Assembly (NCBI RefSeq): GCF_001543325.1
Contig: NZ_CP013355.1
Span: forward strand, 1,642,001 to 1,706,000
Reading direction: 5' to 3'
DNA: 64,000 bases
DNA from: Lutibacter profundi
GTDB taxonomy: Bacteria > Bacteroidota > Bacteroidia > Flavobacteriales > Flavobacteriaceae
In this document: positions 17,615 through 26,960 of the stretch, piece after piece
Layout: each line of letters opens with the position of its first letter
Position numbering within the stretch: position 1 is the stretch's first letter
The notes under the pieces: model-generated
The model's database searches: none
Told to the model about the DNA's origin: nothing
Seen by the model: the letters and a program-made list of their open reading frames with translations, nothing else
Position numbers and translations under genes: made by a program

Positions 17615-18931
17615 TTAATTAGTTCTATGAATTGTAACCTTTACTTGTTTTATTCGCTTCTTATCCATAGATTCAACCTTAAACGAATAATTACCAATTT
17701 TTATTATTTCATTTTTTTTAGGAAATTTTCCATGAACTTCTAAAATTAAACCCGCTAAAGTTTCTGATTCTCCTTTATTTTCATCAAAAAAATCTGTATT
17801 TTCAATTTCTAATATTTTGTAAAAATCTTTTAAATTAGTTTTTCCTTCAAATAAATAGTTGTTTTTATCCAACTTTGAATATGTAGCATCGTCATCATCA
17901 AACTCATCACTTATATCACCTACAATTTCTTCAATTACATCTTCTAAAGTTATTATTCCACTTGTTCCTCCATATTCATCAACAACAATTGCTAAATGAC
18001 TTTTTATTTCCTGAAATTCTTTTAATAAATCATCAAGTTTTTTATTCTCAGGCACAAAATACGGTTCTCTAAGTAGTTTTAGCCAATTAAAATTTTTCAC
18101 ATTTAAATATGGTAATAAATCTTTTGCATATAAAACGCCTATAATATCATCTATGTTTTCGTTAAAAACGGGGTTTCTAGAATAACCATTATCTACTATT
18201 TTGTCTAAAACATCTTTGTATGGCTCTGAGCTAGAAAGTGCAAAAATATCTATTCTAGGTGTCATAATTTGACTTGTTTCAGTATTGCCAAAATTTACGA
18301 TTCCTTCTAATATTTTTTGTTCATCTTTTGTTGTTGCTTCATTTGAGGTTAACTCTAATGCTTGAGATAACTTTTCAACTGATAAGTTAGATTTCTTTTT
18401 TCCAAGTTTTCTTTCAATAACATTTGTTAAACGCATCATTGGTAAACTAACTATTGAAAGTATTGAATTTAATATTTTAAGTGGAAAAGCCATAAATGAA
18501 GCAAATTTCAACGAATTTCTTGTCGCATAAATTTTAGGCAATACTTCACCAAATAATAAAATTAAAAATGTTACTAAAACTACCTCTAAAATAAATTTGA
18601 AAATAATTGAAGCTATATTTTTAAAAATAAACTCTCCTATATAAGCAAAAATTAAAACAATTAAAATATTTATAAAATTGTTTGATATTAAAATAGTTGC
18701 TAGTAGTTTTTGAGGGTTTTTAAGCAGCGACACTACTGTTTTTTGGCTTATTGATTTTGATTCAGAAGCCTTGTCTAAATCAGTTTTAGAGAGTGAAAAA
18801 AAGGCGACTTCAGCACCAGAAATTAAAGCAGAGAGTAATAGTAACAGTAAAAAAATTACACTACTTATGGGTAACCAGTAACTTATAGTTTCTGGTAATA
18901 AAATGAGTAAAATCGAGGGTTCAGGATCCAA
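17615..18931 (-). CDS. gldE: gliding motility-associated protein GldE (CNNM/CorC type)
   Basis: A 438-residue membrane protein with a hydrophobic N-terminal CNNM domain (about 20-200), a CBS pair (about 205-325; SQIMTPRIDIFAL and VVDEYGGTSGIITLEDVIEEIVGDI) and a C-terminal CorC/HlyC transporter-associated domain. Relatives handle Mg2+ or Co2+. GldE supports GldD function in F. johnsoniae. The start is TTG at 18931 (LDPEPSILL); no better ATG lies at the N-terminus. It lies 22 bases after ssb. Confidence 0.93.
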   Translation of the reverse strand: MDPEPSILLILLPETISYWLPISSVIFLLLLLLSALISGAEVAFFSLSKTDLDKASESKSISQKTVVSLLKNPQKLLATILISNNFINILIVLIFAYIGEFIFKNIASIIFKFILEVVLVTFLILLFGEVLPKIYATRNSLKFASFMAFPLKILNSILSIVSLPMMRLTNVIERKLGKKKSNLSVEKLSQALELTSNEATTKDEQKILEGIVNFGNTETSQIMTPRIDIFALSSSEPYKDVLDKIVDNGYSRNPVFNENIDDIIGVLYAKDLLPYLNVKNFNWLKLLREPYFVPENKKLDDLLKEFQEIKSHLAIVVDEYGGTSGIITLEDVIEEIVGDISDEFDDDDATYSKLDKNNYLFEGKTNLKDFYKILEIENTDFFDENKGESETLAGLILEVHGKFPKKNEIIKIGNYSFKVESMDKKRIKQVKVTIHRTN

Positions 18932-18953
18932 ATTAATTTTAATTTAATTAAAC

Positions 18954-19379
18954 TTAGAATGGTAAATCATCATGGTTATCTGTAGACTGTTCTTGTACAG
19001 TTGGCTTGTCAATTGTGTTTTTTTGAGGCGTGTTTAATTCACTTTTGGTGGTTAGAAATGTCATGTCAATTACATGAATTTCTGTGGTATATCTTTTCGC
19101 TCCATCATCTCCTTCCCATTGTCTTGTTTTTATTCTACCTTCACAATATATTTTATCACCTTTATTTAAATATTTTTCGCAAATTTCGGCTAGCTTATTT
19201 CTAACCACAATATTATGCCATTCTGTGGTAGTTACTCTTTCTCCTGTTTGCTTATTTGTATACGTTTCATTTGTTGCTAAAGGAAATCGTCCAATTGAAT
19301 TTCCTCCTTCAAAATAATGCATCTTTACCTCGTCTCCTAAATGTCCTATAAGGATTACTTTATTAACTGTACCTGCCAT
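18954..19379 (-). CDS. ssb: single-stranded DNA-binding protein
   Basis: A 141-residue SSB with the OB fold at residues 1-108 (MAGTVNKVILIGHLGDEVK, WHNIVVRNKLAEICEKYLNKG) and the acidic protein-interaction tail ending in DDLPF. The linker is Gln/Thr-rich. It lies 29 bases after mutY, so it is cotranscribed; this is a copy embedded in the gld operon. Confidence 0.95.
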   Translation of the reverse strand: MAGTVNKVILIGHLGDEVKMHYFEGGNSIGRFPLATNETYTNKQTGERVTTTEWHNIVVRNKLAEICEKYLNKGDKIYCEGRIKTRQWEGDDGAKRYTTEIHVIDMTFLTTKSELNTPQKNTIDKPTVQEQSTDNHDDLPF

Positions 19380-19408
19380 AATTTTAATTCATTTACACAT
19401 CAAAAGTA

Positions 19409-20458
19409 CTAAAAAAAATAGTTGGTTTTGTATTGGTTTAAAAAATTATGTATTAAAGTTGAAACTGGATATTTTTTAACGGTTTTCCAATGAACTGTAT
19501 AATCTGTTAAAATTTGAGTTTTTACAATCCAAAATTTAGTATAAATATGTTGGTGAGATAATTTATGTATTACCACACTATCATTAAAAAGCTTTACGGT
19601 TATATTACCTGTTTTAAACAATGTATTAAATTCTTGTTGTTCAATAAGTTGCTTTTCATCAATTAAGCTTTCTGTTTCAATTAAAGGAAACTCATACAAA
19701 TTTTTCCAAATACCTTTTTCTCGTTTTACAATTTTGGTGTTGTTATCTTCTGTCTCAATAACAATATAATTGAAATATCTCTTTTTTATTTTTATCTTGT
19801 TTTCTTTTACAGGAAGCTCATTAACTCTTTTTTCTGACAATGCAACACAGCTATCATTCAATGGACAATTGCTACAAATTGGGTTTTTAGGTTTGCACAT
19901 AAGTGCTCCAAACTCCATAATTGCCTGATTGTGTGTACCTGAGTTTTTAGTATCTAATAATTGTTGAGCTAGCTGTTTAAACTCTTTAATTCCTTTAGTT
20001 GTATTAGTAGGAGTGTGAATTCCAAAATAACGAGCTAATACTCTATAAACATTACCATCTACAACCGCTGTTGCTTTGTTAAAACAAATTGAAGCTACAG
20101 CTGAAGCAGTATAATCACCAACTCCCTTTAATTTAATTAGTTCATTGTAGGTTTTTGGAAATTCTCCATAAAGTTCATTCATTATATATTTAGCTGAAAA
20201 ATGTAAATTCCTTGCTCTTGAATAATATCCTAATCCTTGCCAAAGTTTTAATATTTGTTCTTCTGAAGCTAAAGCCAGATCATTTACGGTGGGAAAATTT
20301 TCAATAAATTTATAATAGTATTCCGTTCCTTGATCAACTCTAGTTTGTTGTAAAATAATTTCAGACAACCAAATTTTGTATGGGTTAATGGTAGAACGCC
20401 AAGGTAAATTTCGCTTATTCTGTAAATACCACGATATTAGCTGATTAGAAAAATTCAT
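19409..20458 (-). CDS. mutY: A/G-specific adenine glycosylase MutY
   Basis: Removes adenine paired with 8-oxoguanine. It is 349 residues from the ATG at 20458; the frame stays open upstream to 20713, but that extension crosses the HU promoter and gene and is not plausible. The helix-hairpin-helix LKGVGDYTASAVASICF, the catalytic Asp in VVDGNVYRVLARYFG, and the four-Cys iron-sulfur loop CKPKNPICSNCPLNDSC are intact. The C-terminal NUDIX-like 8-oxoG domain follows. It is the first gene of the mutY-ssb-gldE-gldD-ctaA run and divergent from the HU gene. Confidence 0.95.
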   Translation of the reverse strand: MNFSNQLISWYLQNKRNLPWRSTINPYKIWLSEIILQQTRVDQGTEYYYKFIENFPTVNDLALASEEQILKLWQGLGYYSRARNLHFSAKYIMNELYGEFPKTYNELIKLKGVGDYTASAVASICFNKATAVVDGNVYRVLARYFGIHTPTNTTKGIKEFKQLAQQLLDTKNSGTHNQAIMEFGALMCKPKNPICSNCPLNDSCVALSEKRVNELPVKENKIKIKKRYFNYIVIETEDNNTKIVKREKGIWKNLYEFPLIETESLIDEKQLIEQQEFNTLFKTGNITVKLFNDSVVIHKLSHQHIYTKFWIVKTQILTDYTVHWKTVKKYPVSTLIHNFLNQYKTNYFF

Positions 20459-20521
20459 TACATTTTTTATAAAATACAATAATACAAGTTTTAATTGATT
20501 AAATTTTAGTGAATTAACTTT

Positions 20522-20550
20522 TTGAAATTGATTTATATATCCTATATTTG
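20522..20550 (+). promoter_or_regulatory. promoter of the HU gene
   Basis: TTG (20522-20524), 18 bases, TATATTTG (20543-20550): a complete Bacteroidetes-type promoter, about 40 bases before the HU ATG. Confidence 0.75.
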
Positions 20551-20591
20551 CCGTCTTAATTTTATAATAACTCATATTAACAATATTAAAA

Positions 20592-20879
20592 ATGACGAAA
20601 GCAGAAATCGTATCAAGTATCTCAGATAAATCTGGAATTGAAAAAGCAGATGTTTTAGCAACTGTTGAAGCGTTTATGGAAGAAGTAAAAACATCTTTAG
20701 AAAAAGGTGACAATGTTTATTTAAGAGGATTTGGTAGTTTTATTATTAAAACAAGGGCTGAAAAAACTGGAAGAAACATTTCAAAAAATACAACTATTAA
20801 AATTCCTGCTCACAATATTCCAGCTTTTAAACCTGCAAAAGTTTTTGTAGAAAGTATCAAAAGCAATGTGAGTGTATAA
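20592..20879 (+). CDS. HU-family DNA-binding protein
   Basis: A 95-residue histone-like protein. MTKAEIVSSISDKSGIEKADV and the arm region RGFGSFIIKTRAEKTGRN, with the intercalating Pro in IPAHNIPAFKPAK, are typical of HU/IHF. It bends and compacts DNA as a dimer. It starts with ATG, has its own promoter, and is followed by the tiny basic gene at 20922 and then RNase E/G. Confidence 0.95.
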   Translation: MTKAEIVSSISDKSGIEKADVLATVEAFMEEVKTSLEKGDNVYLRGFGSFIIKTRAEKTGRNISKNTTIKIPAHNIPAFKPAKVFVESIKSNVSV

Positions 20880-20921
20880 ATAGACACATTTTATTTATTA
20901 ACATAAAAATATTATTTTATT

Positions 20922-21014
20922 ATGCCAAGTGGTAAAAAAAGAAAAAGAGCTAAGATCTCTACTCACAAACGTAAAAAAAGAGCAAGAGCAAATAGACATA
21001 AAAAGAATAAGTAG
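20922..21014 (+). CDS. 30-residue basic protein, AURKAIP1/COX24 (mS38/bS22-like) ribosomal type
   Basis: An ATG at 20922 opens 30 codons reading MPSGKKRKRAKISTHKRKKR followed by ARANRHKKNK. More than half the residues are Lys or Arg. The pattern matches the short AURKAIP1/COX24-domain proteins that I recall between the HU gene and RNase E/G in Bacteroidetes, related to mitochondrial mS38 and mycobacterial bS22, which bind the small ribosomal subunit. It is too short for most gene finders. It lies 42 bases after the HU gene. The ribosome role here is inferred. Confidence 0.75.
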   Translation: MPSGKKRKRAKISTHKRKKRARANRHKKNK

Positions 21015-21157
21015 GGCTAACTTACTTATTCTTTAAATTTTAAGTTCATTGAAATAAATATTTACATTAATTTGTAAATATTGTTGGGTATAAAATCCTG
21101 TAAAAATTAATTATAAATCGTTCAAATCGAAGTGATTTGGACATAAAACAATACAGA

Positions 21158-22708
21158 GTGAAAACAGAATTAATTATAAGATCAAACTCCTCTGATATTG
21201 ATTTTGCCTTATTAAAAGATGGTAGATTAACAGCACTAAATAATGAAACAAATGGAAATAAATTCTCTGTAGGAGATATTTTTTTAGCTAGAATAGGTAA
21301 AGTATTATCTGGGTTAAATGCTTCATTTGTTAATGTTGGTTATGAAAAAGATGGTTTTTTACATTATCATGATTTAGGAGCACAATTACTGTCATTAAAT
21401 AAATTTATAAAAGGTGTTAGCACAGGTAAAATTAAAGATTACACTTTAAAGAATTTTCAACTAGAAAAGGATATTGACAAAAATGGAAGTATTATTGACG
21501 TATTAAAAACAGGTCAAACTTCTTTAGTTCAAATTGTAAAAGAACCAATTTCTACAAAAGGACCACGTATGAACTCTGAAATATCAATTGCAGGGAGATA
21601 TATGGTTTTAGTTCCTTTTTCTGAAAGAGTTTCAGTTTCTCAAAAAATTACTAACTTAGAAGAAAAAGAACGATTAAAAAGATTGGTAAAAAGTATTAAG
21701 CCAAAAGGTTTTGGCGTAATTATTAGAACTGTTGCAGAAAATAAAAAAGTAGCAGAACTCGATAGAGACATACAAAACTCCCTAGAACGATGGGTAGTGA
21801 TGTGTAAAAAAATTAGATCAGTAAAATCACAACAAACACCTGTAAAAGTGTTGAGTGAGTTAAATAGAGTTTCTTCAATATTAAGAGATTTTTTTAATGA
21901 TTCTTTTACAAGCATTGTAACAAATGACGAAATATTATTTCTAGAAATTAAAGAATATTTACGAGAAATAGCTCCTGAAAAAGAGTCTATCGTAAGTTTA
22001 TACAACTCTAAAGTTCCTATTTTTGAAAAATTTGGAATTGAACGTCAAATAAAAACAGCATTTGGTCGTACCGTTTCAATGAGTAAAGGAGCTTATTTGG
22101 TAATTGAGCATACTGAAGCACTTCATGTAATTGATGTTAATAGCGGAAATCGTTCTAATAAGGCGACTTCACAAGCTGACACAGCGCTTGAAGTTAATTT
22201 AATTGCTGCTTCAGAAATTGCACGTCAATTACAATTGAGAGATATGGGTGGTATTATTGTTGTTGACTTTATTGATATGCACACAGCTGAACATAGACAA
22301 AAATTATATGATCACTTAAAAGCTGAAATGGCATTTGATAGAACTAAACATAAAATATTACCTCCAAGTAAGTTTGGACTTGTTCAAATTACAAGGCAAA
22401 GAGTGAGGCCTGAGTTAGTTATTAAAACTCAAGAGCCTAACCCTAGTGGTTCAGGAGAAGTAGAAGCTCCAATTGTTTTATTAGATAAAATTGAAGCTGA
22501 ACTTGATAAACTTATTGTTTTAAAAGATCACAAAAAGATAATACTAAACGTACATCCTTTTATTGCGGCTTACTTAAAGAAAGGAATTCCATCTATTCAA
22601 CATAGATGGTTTACAAAATACAAAAAGTGGATTAAAATTTTACCAAGAGATGCTTACCAATATTTAAAATTTAATTTCACCAATAAAAATGGTGAAGTAC
22701 TTAAATAA
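21158..22708 (+). CDS. RNase E/G family ribonuclease
   Basis: About 516 residues. The S1 RNA-binding domain (GDIFLARIGKVLSGLNASFVN) and the DNase-I-like catalytic domain with HVIDVNSGNRSN and IIVVDFIDMH, holding the two metal-binding Asp, are present, so it is an endonuclease for rRNA and mRNA processing. After TRQRVRPELVIK, where the E. coli enzymes have the zinc-link CPxC, this protein has KTQEPNPSGSGEVEAP without Cys; the tetramer link must differ. I chose GTG 21158 (VKTELIIRS), the usual family start; an in-frame TTG at 21137 is the alternative. It has no degradosome tail. Confidence 0.93.
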   Translation: MKTELIIRSNSSDIDFALLKDGRLTALNNETNGNKFSVGDIFLARIGKVLSGLNASFVNVGYEKDGFLHYHDLGAQLLSLNKFIKGVSTGKIKDYTLKNFQLEKDIDKNGSIIDVLKTGQTSLVQIVKEPISTKGPRMNSEISIAGRYMVLVPFSERVSVSQKITNLEEKERLKRLVKSIKPKGFGVIIRTVAENKKVAELDRDIQNSLERWVVMCKKIRSVKSQQTPVKVLSELNRVSSILRDFFNDSFTSIVTNDEILFLEIKEYLREIAPEKESIVSLYNSKVPIFEKFGIERQIKTAFGRTVSMSKGAYLVIEHTEALHVIDVNSGNRSNKATSQADTALEVNLIAASEIARQLQLRDMGGIIVVDFIDMHTAEHRQKLYDHLKAEMAFDRTKHKILPPSKFGLVQITRQRVRPELVIKTQEPNPSGSGEVEAPIVLLDKIEAELDKLIVLKDHKKIILNVHPFIAAYLKKGIPSIQHRWFTKYKKWIKILPRDAYQYLKFNFTNKNGEVLK

Positions 22709-22732
22709 TTAAATAAGGCATTTACAATATCT

Positions 22733-22763
22733 AAAAGTCCTACATAAAAAATGTAGGGCTTTT
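22733..22763. terminator. bidirectional terminator
   Basis: AAAAGTCCTACAT and ATGTAGGGCTTTT pair over 13 positions with one G-T and an A5 loop; T-runs flank both sides. It lies between the RNase gene and the convergent patatin gene. Confidence 0.88.
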
Positions 22764-22765
22764 TT

Positions 22766-25003
22766 TTAAAACCAAAACCCAACATTAAAATACCAAAATT
22801 TTGTATTATGATCTGGTGACCAAGCATAATTTATTTCCATTGGTCCAAAAAAAGTATCTAATCCATAACCAACCATATATCCTGATTTGGTGTTTTCAAA
22901 AATCTTTCCTTGATTAAATAAATCACGTTCTACCCTCGCATAATTAGCTGTAACCGAAAAATAATTTTTTGGTAAAAATTCATATCTCAATATAAATGTA
23001 GATTTTAAAAATGAATTTGCACTTAATTCGGCAAAATCGTAACCATAAAAAGGAATAAATGTATTTATAAAATTTTCGCCATATCCACCTATATTATAAT
23101 CTAACACTCTATTATTATTTTCACCAATTGTAATACCAGCTTCAGAAATGAAATGTAAGGTTAGCTTGTTAAAAAATGTGTGAGCAACACCTAATTTGCC
23201 ATTTAATTGAGAAAAAGACACGAAATTATTTTTATAATCTGATGAAGTTAAATACCCTTTAAAATCAATATCTAGATAAAACCCTCTTTTTTGAAAATAT
23301 TTTTTATCGTACGTATCTATTTTTAAATAAGCTAACATATTCAAATAGTTAGATTTATCAAAATACAGCCTGTCCCTATTATTTATAATACCTCCATTAT
23401 CTGAAGGAAAAACTGTTTCTGTATAAGCTCTTATATTTTTATACTCAAAACCAACACCTAAAGCAAATTTTCGGTTAAATACTGTTTGAAAATAAATTTG
23501 ATTTGTAAAATCTTCATACTCCAAGTTAATCTTATTAACATCAACATTTGAGTCGTAAATATTGGTGTTATCAAAATTAACACTTGCATTAAAATTATTA
23601 TACCTTGCTTTTATTCCAAAACTCCAATAAAAACCATTATCAATAAAGTAATTAATGTTGTACCGTAAATTATCTCCTAATATAAAATCTGTAGATAAAA
23701 CGTCATTTTTATAAAATATATGCTTTGTTTTAGTGTTTATTAGAATCCCCGTTTTGTAAAGATCATCAAAGTGAATTCCTAGTTGTAAAAAAGTTGATAT
23801 TGCATTCTCCTTAACTTTAAATTTTACAATACTTCCTTCTTTCTCATTAATTATTCTATATTGAATATTTTCAAAATTACCTGTAGCAGACAGGTTGTTT
23901 ACACTTTCTATTAATTTTTGATAATCTGTAGTATCCTTTTTTCTTATATTTAATTTGCCCAATATATAGGCTCTTGTATAATGTTTATTTCCTTCAATTT
24001 CAATTTTTTGAATATGAAATTTTTGAATATGTCTCGTATTTATTTTTTTAACTTCTTTTTTAATTTGTAGACTTGCAATATTTTTCAATTGTTCAATTTT
24101 TTCTCTTGCTGCCATTTGACCCGCATACATAATTTCATGTATTTTATCAAAAGAAACAACATTAAAATTTTTCACTTTTGGTTTTATTAAAATATCCACA
24201 CTATTATGTTTAGATTTATTTGCCTGATGTATTTGAAAACCAACTATTTGATTTAATATTTTAACAGCAGAATCTAATTCTTCTTTTGTTTCTAAACCGC
24301 TTTGAATATCAACTCCAATAATAATATCTGCACCCATTGCCTTAACTTCATCAACTGGGAAATTATTAACTATTCCTCCATCGGTTAATAATTTTCCATC
24401 TATTTCAACAGGAGCTAATAATGTTGGGAAAGAACCACTAGCCTTAACTGCTTCTGGTAAAAAACCTTTAGTTAAAACCTCCTGTTTTCCAGTTTCTAAG
24501 TTTGTAGCAATACACAAAAATGGTATTGGCAATTTGTTAAAATCACTTATATTATTTACATGCTGAGTTAATTTAGTTAGTAAATTAAGTACACTCTGCC
24601 CTTCTGATAATGCTCTTGGAATTCCTACTTTTTTATTTTTAATTGGTAAAGATAATGCGTATTTTTCACCGCTTTCTTTTTCATAAAATGGTTTTGATTT
24701 ACGCGGTAAATCGTCTAACAAAATTTTTTCAAAATTTATAGACCTAATAATTGAATCTAATTGATTTCCATTATATCCTGAAGCATAAAGTGCTCCAATT
24801 ATGGCTCCCATACTTGTTCCTCCAACATAATCAACTCTCACTCCTGCTTCTTCCAAAACTTTTATAACTGCCACATGGGCAAATCCTTTTGCTCCTCCAC
24901 CACTTAGCACTAAACCTACTTTTAAGTCCTTTTGCTCTTGTTTCTTTTGTGAATAAACAAACGAAATAGATAACATTAAAATAGCTATTAAGAGTTTTCT
25001 CAT
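22766..25003 (-). CDS. PlpD-like patatin phospholipase with outer-membrane barrel
   Basis: 745 residues. The signal peptide ends near FVYSQ. The patatin domain (about 28-215) has the oxyanion loop GGGAKG, the nucleophile elbow GTSMG near 64 and the catalytic Asp in DGGIVNNFPVDE. A POTRA-like segment (about 320-395; IQKIEIEGNKHYTRAYILGKL) and a C-terminal barrel of about 340 residues ending in aromatic WYFNVGFWF follow. This is the layout of type Vd autotransporter-like patatins (PlpD), in which the barrel carries the lipase across the outer membrane; in Bacteroidetes such proteins are common and may stay attached. Lipolysis of phospholipid is predicted. Confidence 0.9.
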   Translation of the reverse strand: MRKLLIAILMLSISFVYSQKKQEQKDLKVGLVLSGGGAKGFAHVAVIKVLEEAGVRVDYVGGTSMGAIIGALYASGYNGNQLDSIIRSINFEKILLDDLPRKSKPFYEKESGEKYALSLPIKNKKVGIPRALSEGQSVLNLLTKLTQHVNNISDFNKLPIPFLCIATNLETGKQEVLTKGFLPEAVKASGSFPTLLAPVEIDGKLLTDGGIVNNFPVDEVKAMGADIIIGVDIQSGLETKEELDSAVKILNQIVGFQIHQANKSKHNSVDILIKPKVKNFNVVSFDKIHEIMYAGQMAAREKIEQLKNIASLQIKKEVKKINTRHIQKFHIQKIEIEGNKHYTRAYILGKLNIRKKDTTDYQKLIESVNNLSATGNFENIQYRIINEKEGSIVKFKVKENAISTFLQLGIHFDDLYKTGILINTKTKHIFYKNDVLSTDFILGDNLRYNINYFIDNGFYWSFGIKARYNNFNASVNFDNTNIYDSNVDVNKINLEYEDFTNQIYFQTVFNRKFALGVGFEYKNIRAYTETVFPSDNGGIINNRDRLYFDKSNYLNMLAYLKIDTYDKKYFQKRGFYLDIDFKGYLTSSDYKNNFVSFSQLNGKLGVAHTFFNKLTLHFISEAGITIGENNNRVLDYNIGGYGENFINTFIPFYGYDFAELSANSFLKSTFILRYEFLPKNYFSVTANYARVERDLFNQGKIFENTKSGYMVGYGLDTFFGPMEINYAWSPDHNTKFWYFNVGFWF

Positions 25004-25007
25004 TTTA

Positions 25008-26789
25008 TTATTTTTGAAAGTGTTCTTTTATTTTTTTAGCGCGATTTGCTCCTATTATTTTTTCAATTTCATCAAATGGTGCTGCTTTTATTCTTTTTAC
25101 CGATTTAAAATGTTTCATTAAAGATACAACAGTTTGTTTACCAATTCCTGATATTAGTTCTAATTCATTAATTAGCAAAGCCTTACTTCTTTTATTTCTA
25201 TGGTGCGTAATTCCAAACCGATGCGCTTCATCTCTAAGTCGCTGTATTACTTTTAAACTTTCAGATGTTTTATCTAAATATAGCGGAATGGAATCATTTG
25301 GGTAATAAATTTCTTCCAATCGTTTTGCAATTCCTATAATTGCAATTTTATTTCGAAGTCCTAATATATCTAAACTTTTAACTGCAGATGACAATTGGCC
25401 TTTCCCTCCATCAATTACAATTAATTGTGGCAATGGCTGATCTTCTTCTTTTAATCGTTTATAGCGCCTAAATACAACTTCTTCCATAGATGCAAAATCA
25501 TCAGGACCCACTACTGTTTTTATATTAAAATGTCTATATTCTTTTTTACTTGGTTTTCCGTTTTTAAAAACAACACAAGCAGCAACAGGGTTTGTTCCTT
25601 GTATATTCGAATTATCAAAACACTCAATATGGCGAGGCTCTTTTGTAAGTCGTAAATCTTTTTTCATTTGCGCCATAATACGATTTACGTGCCTATCTGG
25701 ATCAACAATTTTTATTTGTTTAAAACGTTCTTGTCTAAAATATTTGGCATTTCTAATACTCAATTCAACAATGCGCTTTTTATCGCCTAATTTAGGAACT
25801 GTTACTTTTAATTCCTCTCCCAAATCTACCTTAAATGGTACATAAATTTCTTTAGATTGCGAGTTAAATCGAGTTCTAATTTCAATAATAAAAAGTTCTA
25901 ATAATTTTTTATCTGTTTCATTTAATCGTTTTTTTATTTCTGTAGTATGTGATTGAATAATTGAGCCATTCACAATTTTAAAAAAATTAGCATAGGCAAA
26001 ACCCTCGTCTGAAATTAACGAAAAAACATCTACATTTGTAATTGACGGGTTAACAACTGTTGATTTTGCCTGATAATTAGCCAATAAATCTATTTTTTCT
26101 TTTATTTTTTGTGCTTCTTCAAACTCCATTTTATCTGCAAATTGGAGCATTAACTCCTTAAATAGTTTCAAAGAATGCTTAAAATTACCTTTTATAATAT
26201 TTCGTATGGCATCAATATCTTGTTGGTAGTTCTCTACTGTTTGCAACCCTTCGCAAGCACCTTTACAATTCCCAATATGATAATCTAAACAAACTTTATA
26301 CTTTTTAAACTCAATATTTTTTTTGCTTAAATCATAATTACACGTTCGCAATTGAAATAATTCTTTAATTAAATCTAACAAAGCTCGTGCAGTTCTTACC
26401 GAAGTATATGGACCAAAATATTCAGAACCATCTTTTATAACATTTCTAGTTAAAAATATTCGAGGAAATCGTTCTTTTTTAATACAAATCCACGGGTAAG
26501 TTTTATCATCTTTCAACAATACATTATAACGTGGTTTATACTTTTTTATCAAATTATTTTCCAACAACAGCGCGTCTGTTTCAGAATTTACTACAATGTG
26601 TTTAACAGTTGCAATTTTTTTAACTAACACTCGTGTTTTACCATTCTCGTGTGTTTTAGTAAAATAGGAAGCTACTCTTTTTTTTAAATTTTTGGCTTTA
26701 CCAACATATAAAATAACACCTTCTTTATCGTAGTACTGATAAACGCCAGGTGAAGTTGGTAAGGTTTGTATTTGAATTTCTAATTTCAA
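25008..26789 (-). CDS. uvrC: excinuclease ABC subunit C
   Basis: A 593-residue nucleotide-excision-repair nuclease. The GIY-YIG domain makes the 3' cut (SPGVYQYYDKEGVILYVGKA), the UVR motif (ADKMEFEEAQKIKEKIDLL) binds UvrB, the RNase H-like domain with LIVIDGGKGQLSSA makes the 5' cut, and a helix-hairpin-helix is at the end (LELISGIGKQTVVSLMKHF). The start is TTG 26789 (LKLEIQIQTLPTSPG), which fits family alignments. It lies four bases upstream of the patatin gene, so the two are likely cotranscribed. Confidence 0.96.
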   Translation of the reverse strand: MKLEIQIQTLPTSPGVYQYYDKEGVILYVGKAKNLKKRVASYFTKTHENGKTRVLVKKIATVKHIVVNSETDALLLENNLIKKYKPRYNVLLKDDKTYPWICIKKERFPRIFLTRNVIKDGSEYFGPYTSVRTARALLDLIKELFQLRTCNYDLSKKNIEFKKYKVCLDYHIGNCKGACEGLQTVENYQQDIDAIRNIIKGNFKHSLKLFKELMLQFADKMEFEEAQKIKEKIDLLANYQAKSTVVNPSITNVDVFSLISDEGFAYANFFKIVNGSIIQSHTTEIKKRLNETDKKLLELFIIEIRTRFNSQSKEIYVPFKVDLGEELKVTVPKLGDKKRIVELSIRNAKYFRQERFKQIKIVDPDRHVNRIMAQMKKDLRLTKEPRHIECFDNSNIQGTNPVAACVVFKNGKPSKKEYRHFNIKTVVGPDDFASMEEVVFRRYKRLKEEDQPLPQLIVIDGGKGQLSSAVKSLDILGLRNKIAIIGIAKRLEEIYYPNDSIPLYLDKTSESLKVIQRLRDEAHRFGITHHRNKRSKALLINELELISGIGKQTVVSLMKHFKSVKRIKAAPFDEIEKIIGANRAKKIKEHFQK

Positions 26790-26888
26790 AAAAAGTATTA
26801 TTTAAAAAATAAAAATACAGTTTTTTATTGACTCTACTCTTTATTTTTTAAGATTGAACTTCGCATGTTTTTACTACTAAAAAAAGCG

Positions 26889-26896
26889 TATTTTTG
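26889..26896 (+). promoter_or_regulatory. possible -7 element of the PLP decarboxylase gene
   Basis: TATTTTTG matches TAnnTTTG 64 bases before the ATG; no clear TTG lies at the proper distance upstream. Confidence 0.35.
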
Positions 26897-26960
26897 CAGA
26901 AAATATAAAAATTTACTTTTTATATCTATTTTTTTACGAATAACTAGAAATTATTACTAA

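Noticed and set aside
20459-20713. The mutY frame stays open 85 codons upstream of the chosen ATG.
   Set aside because: It overlaps the HU promoter and gene on the other strand, and MutY of 349 residues is already full length.
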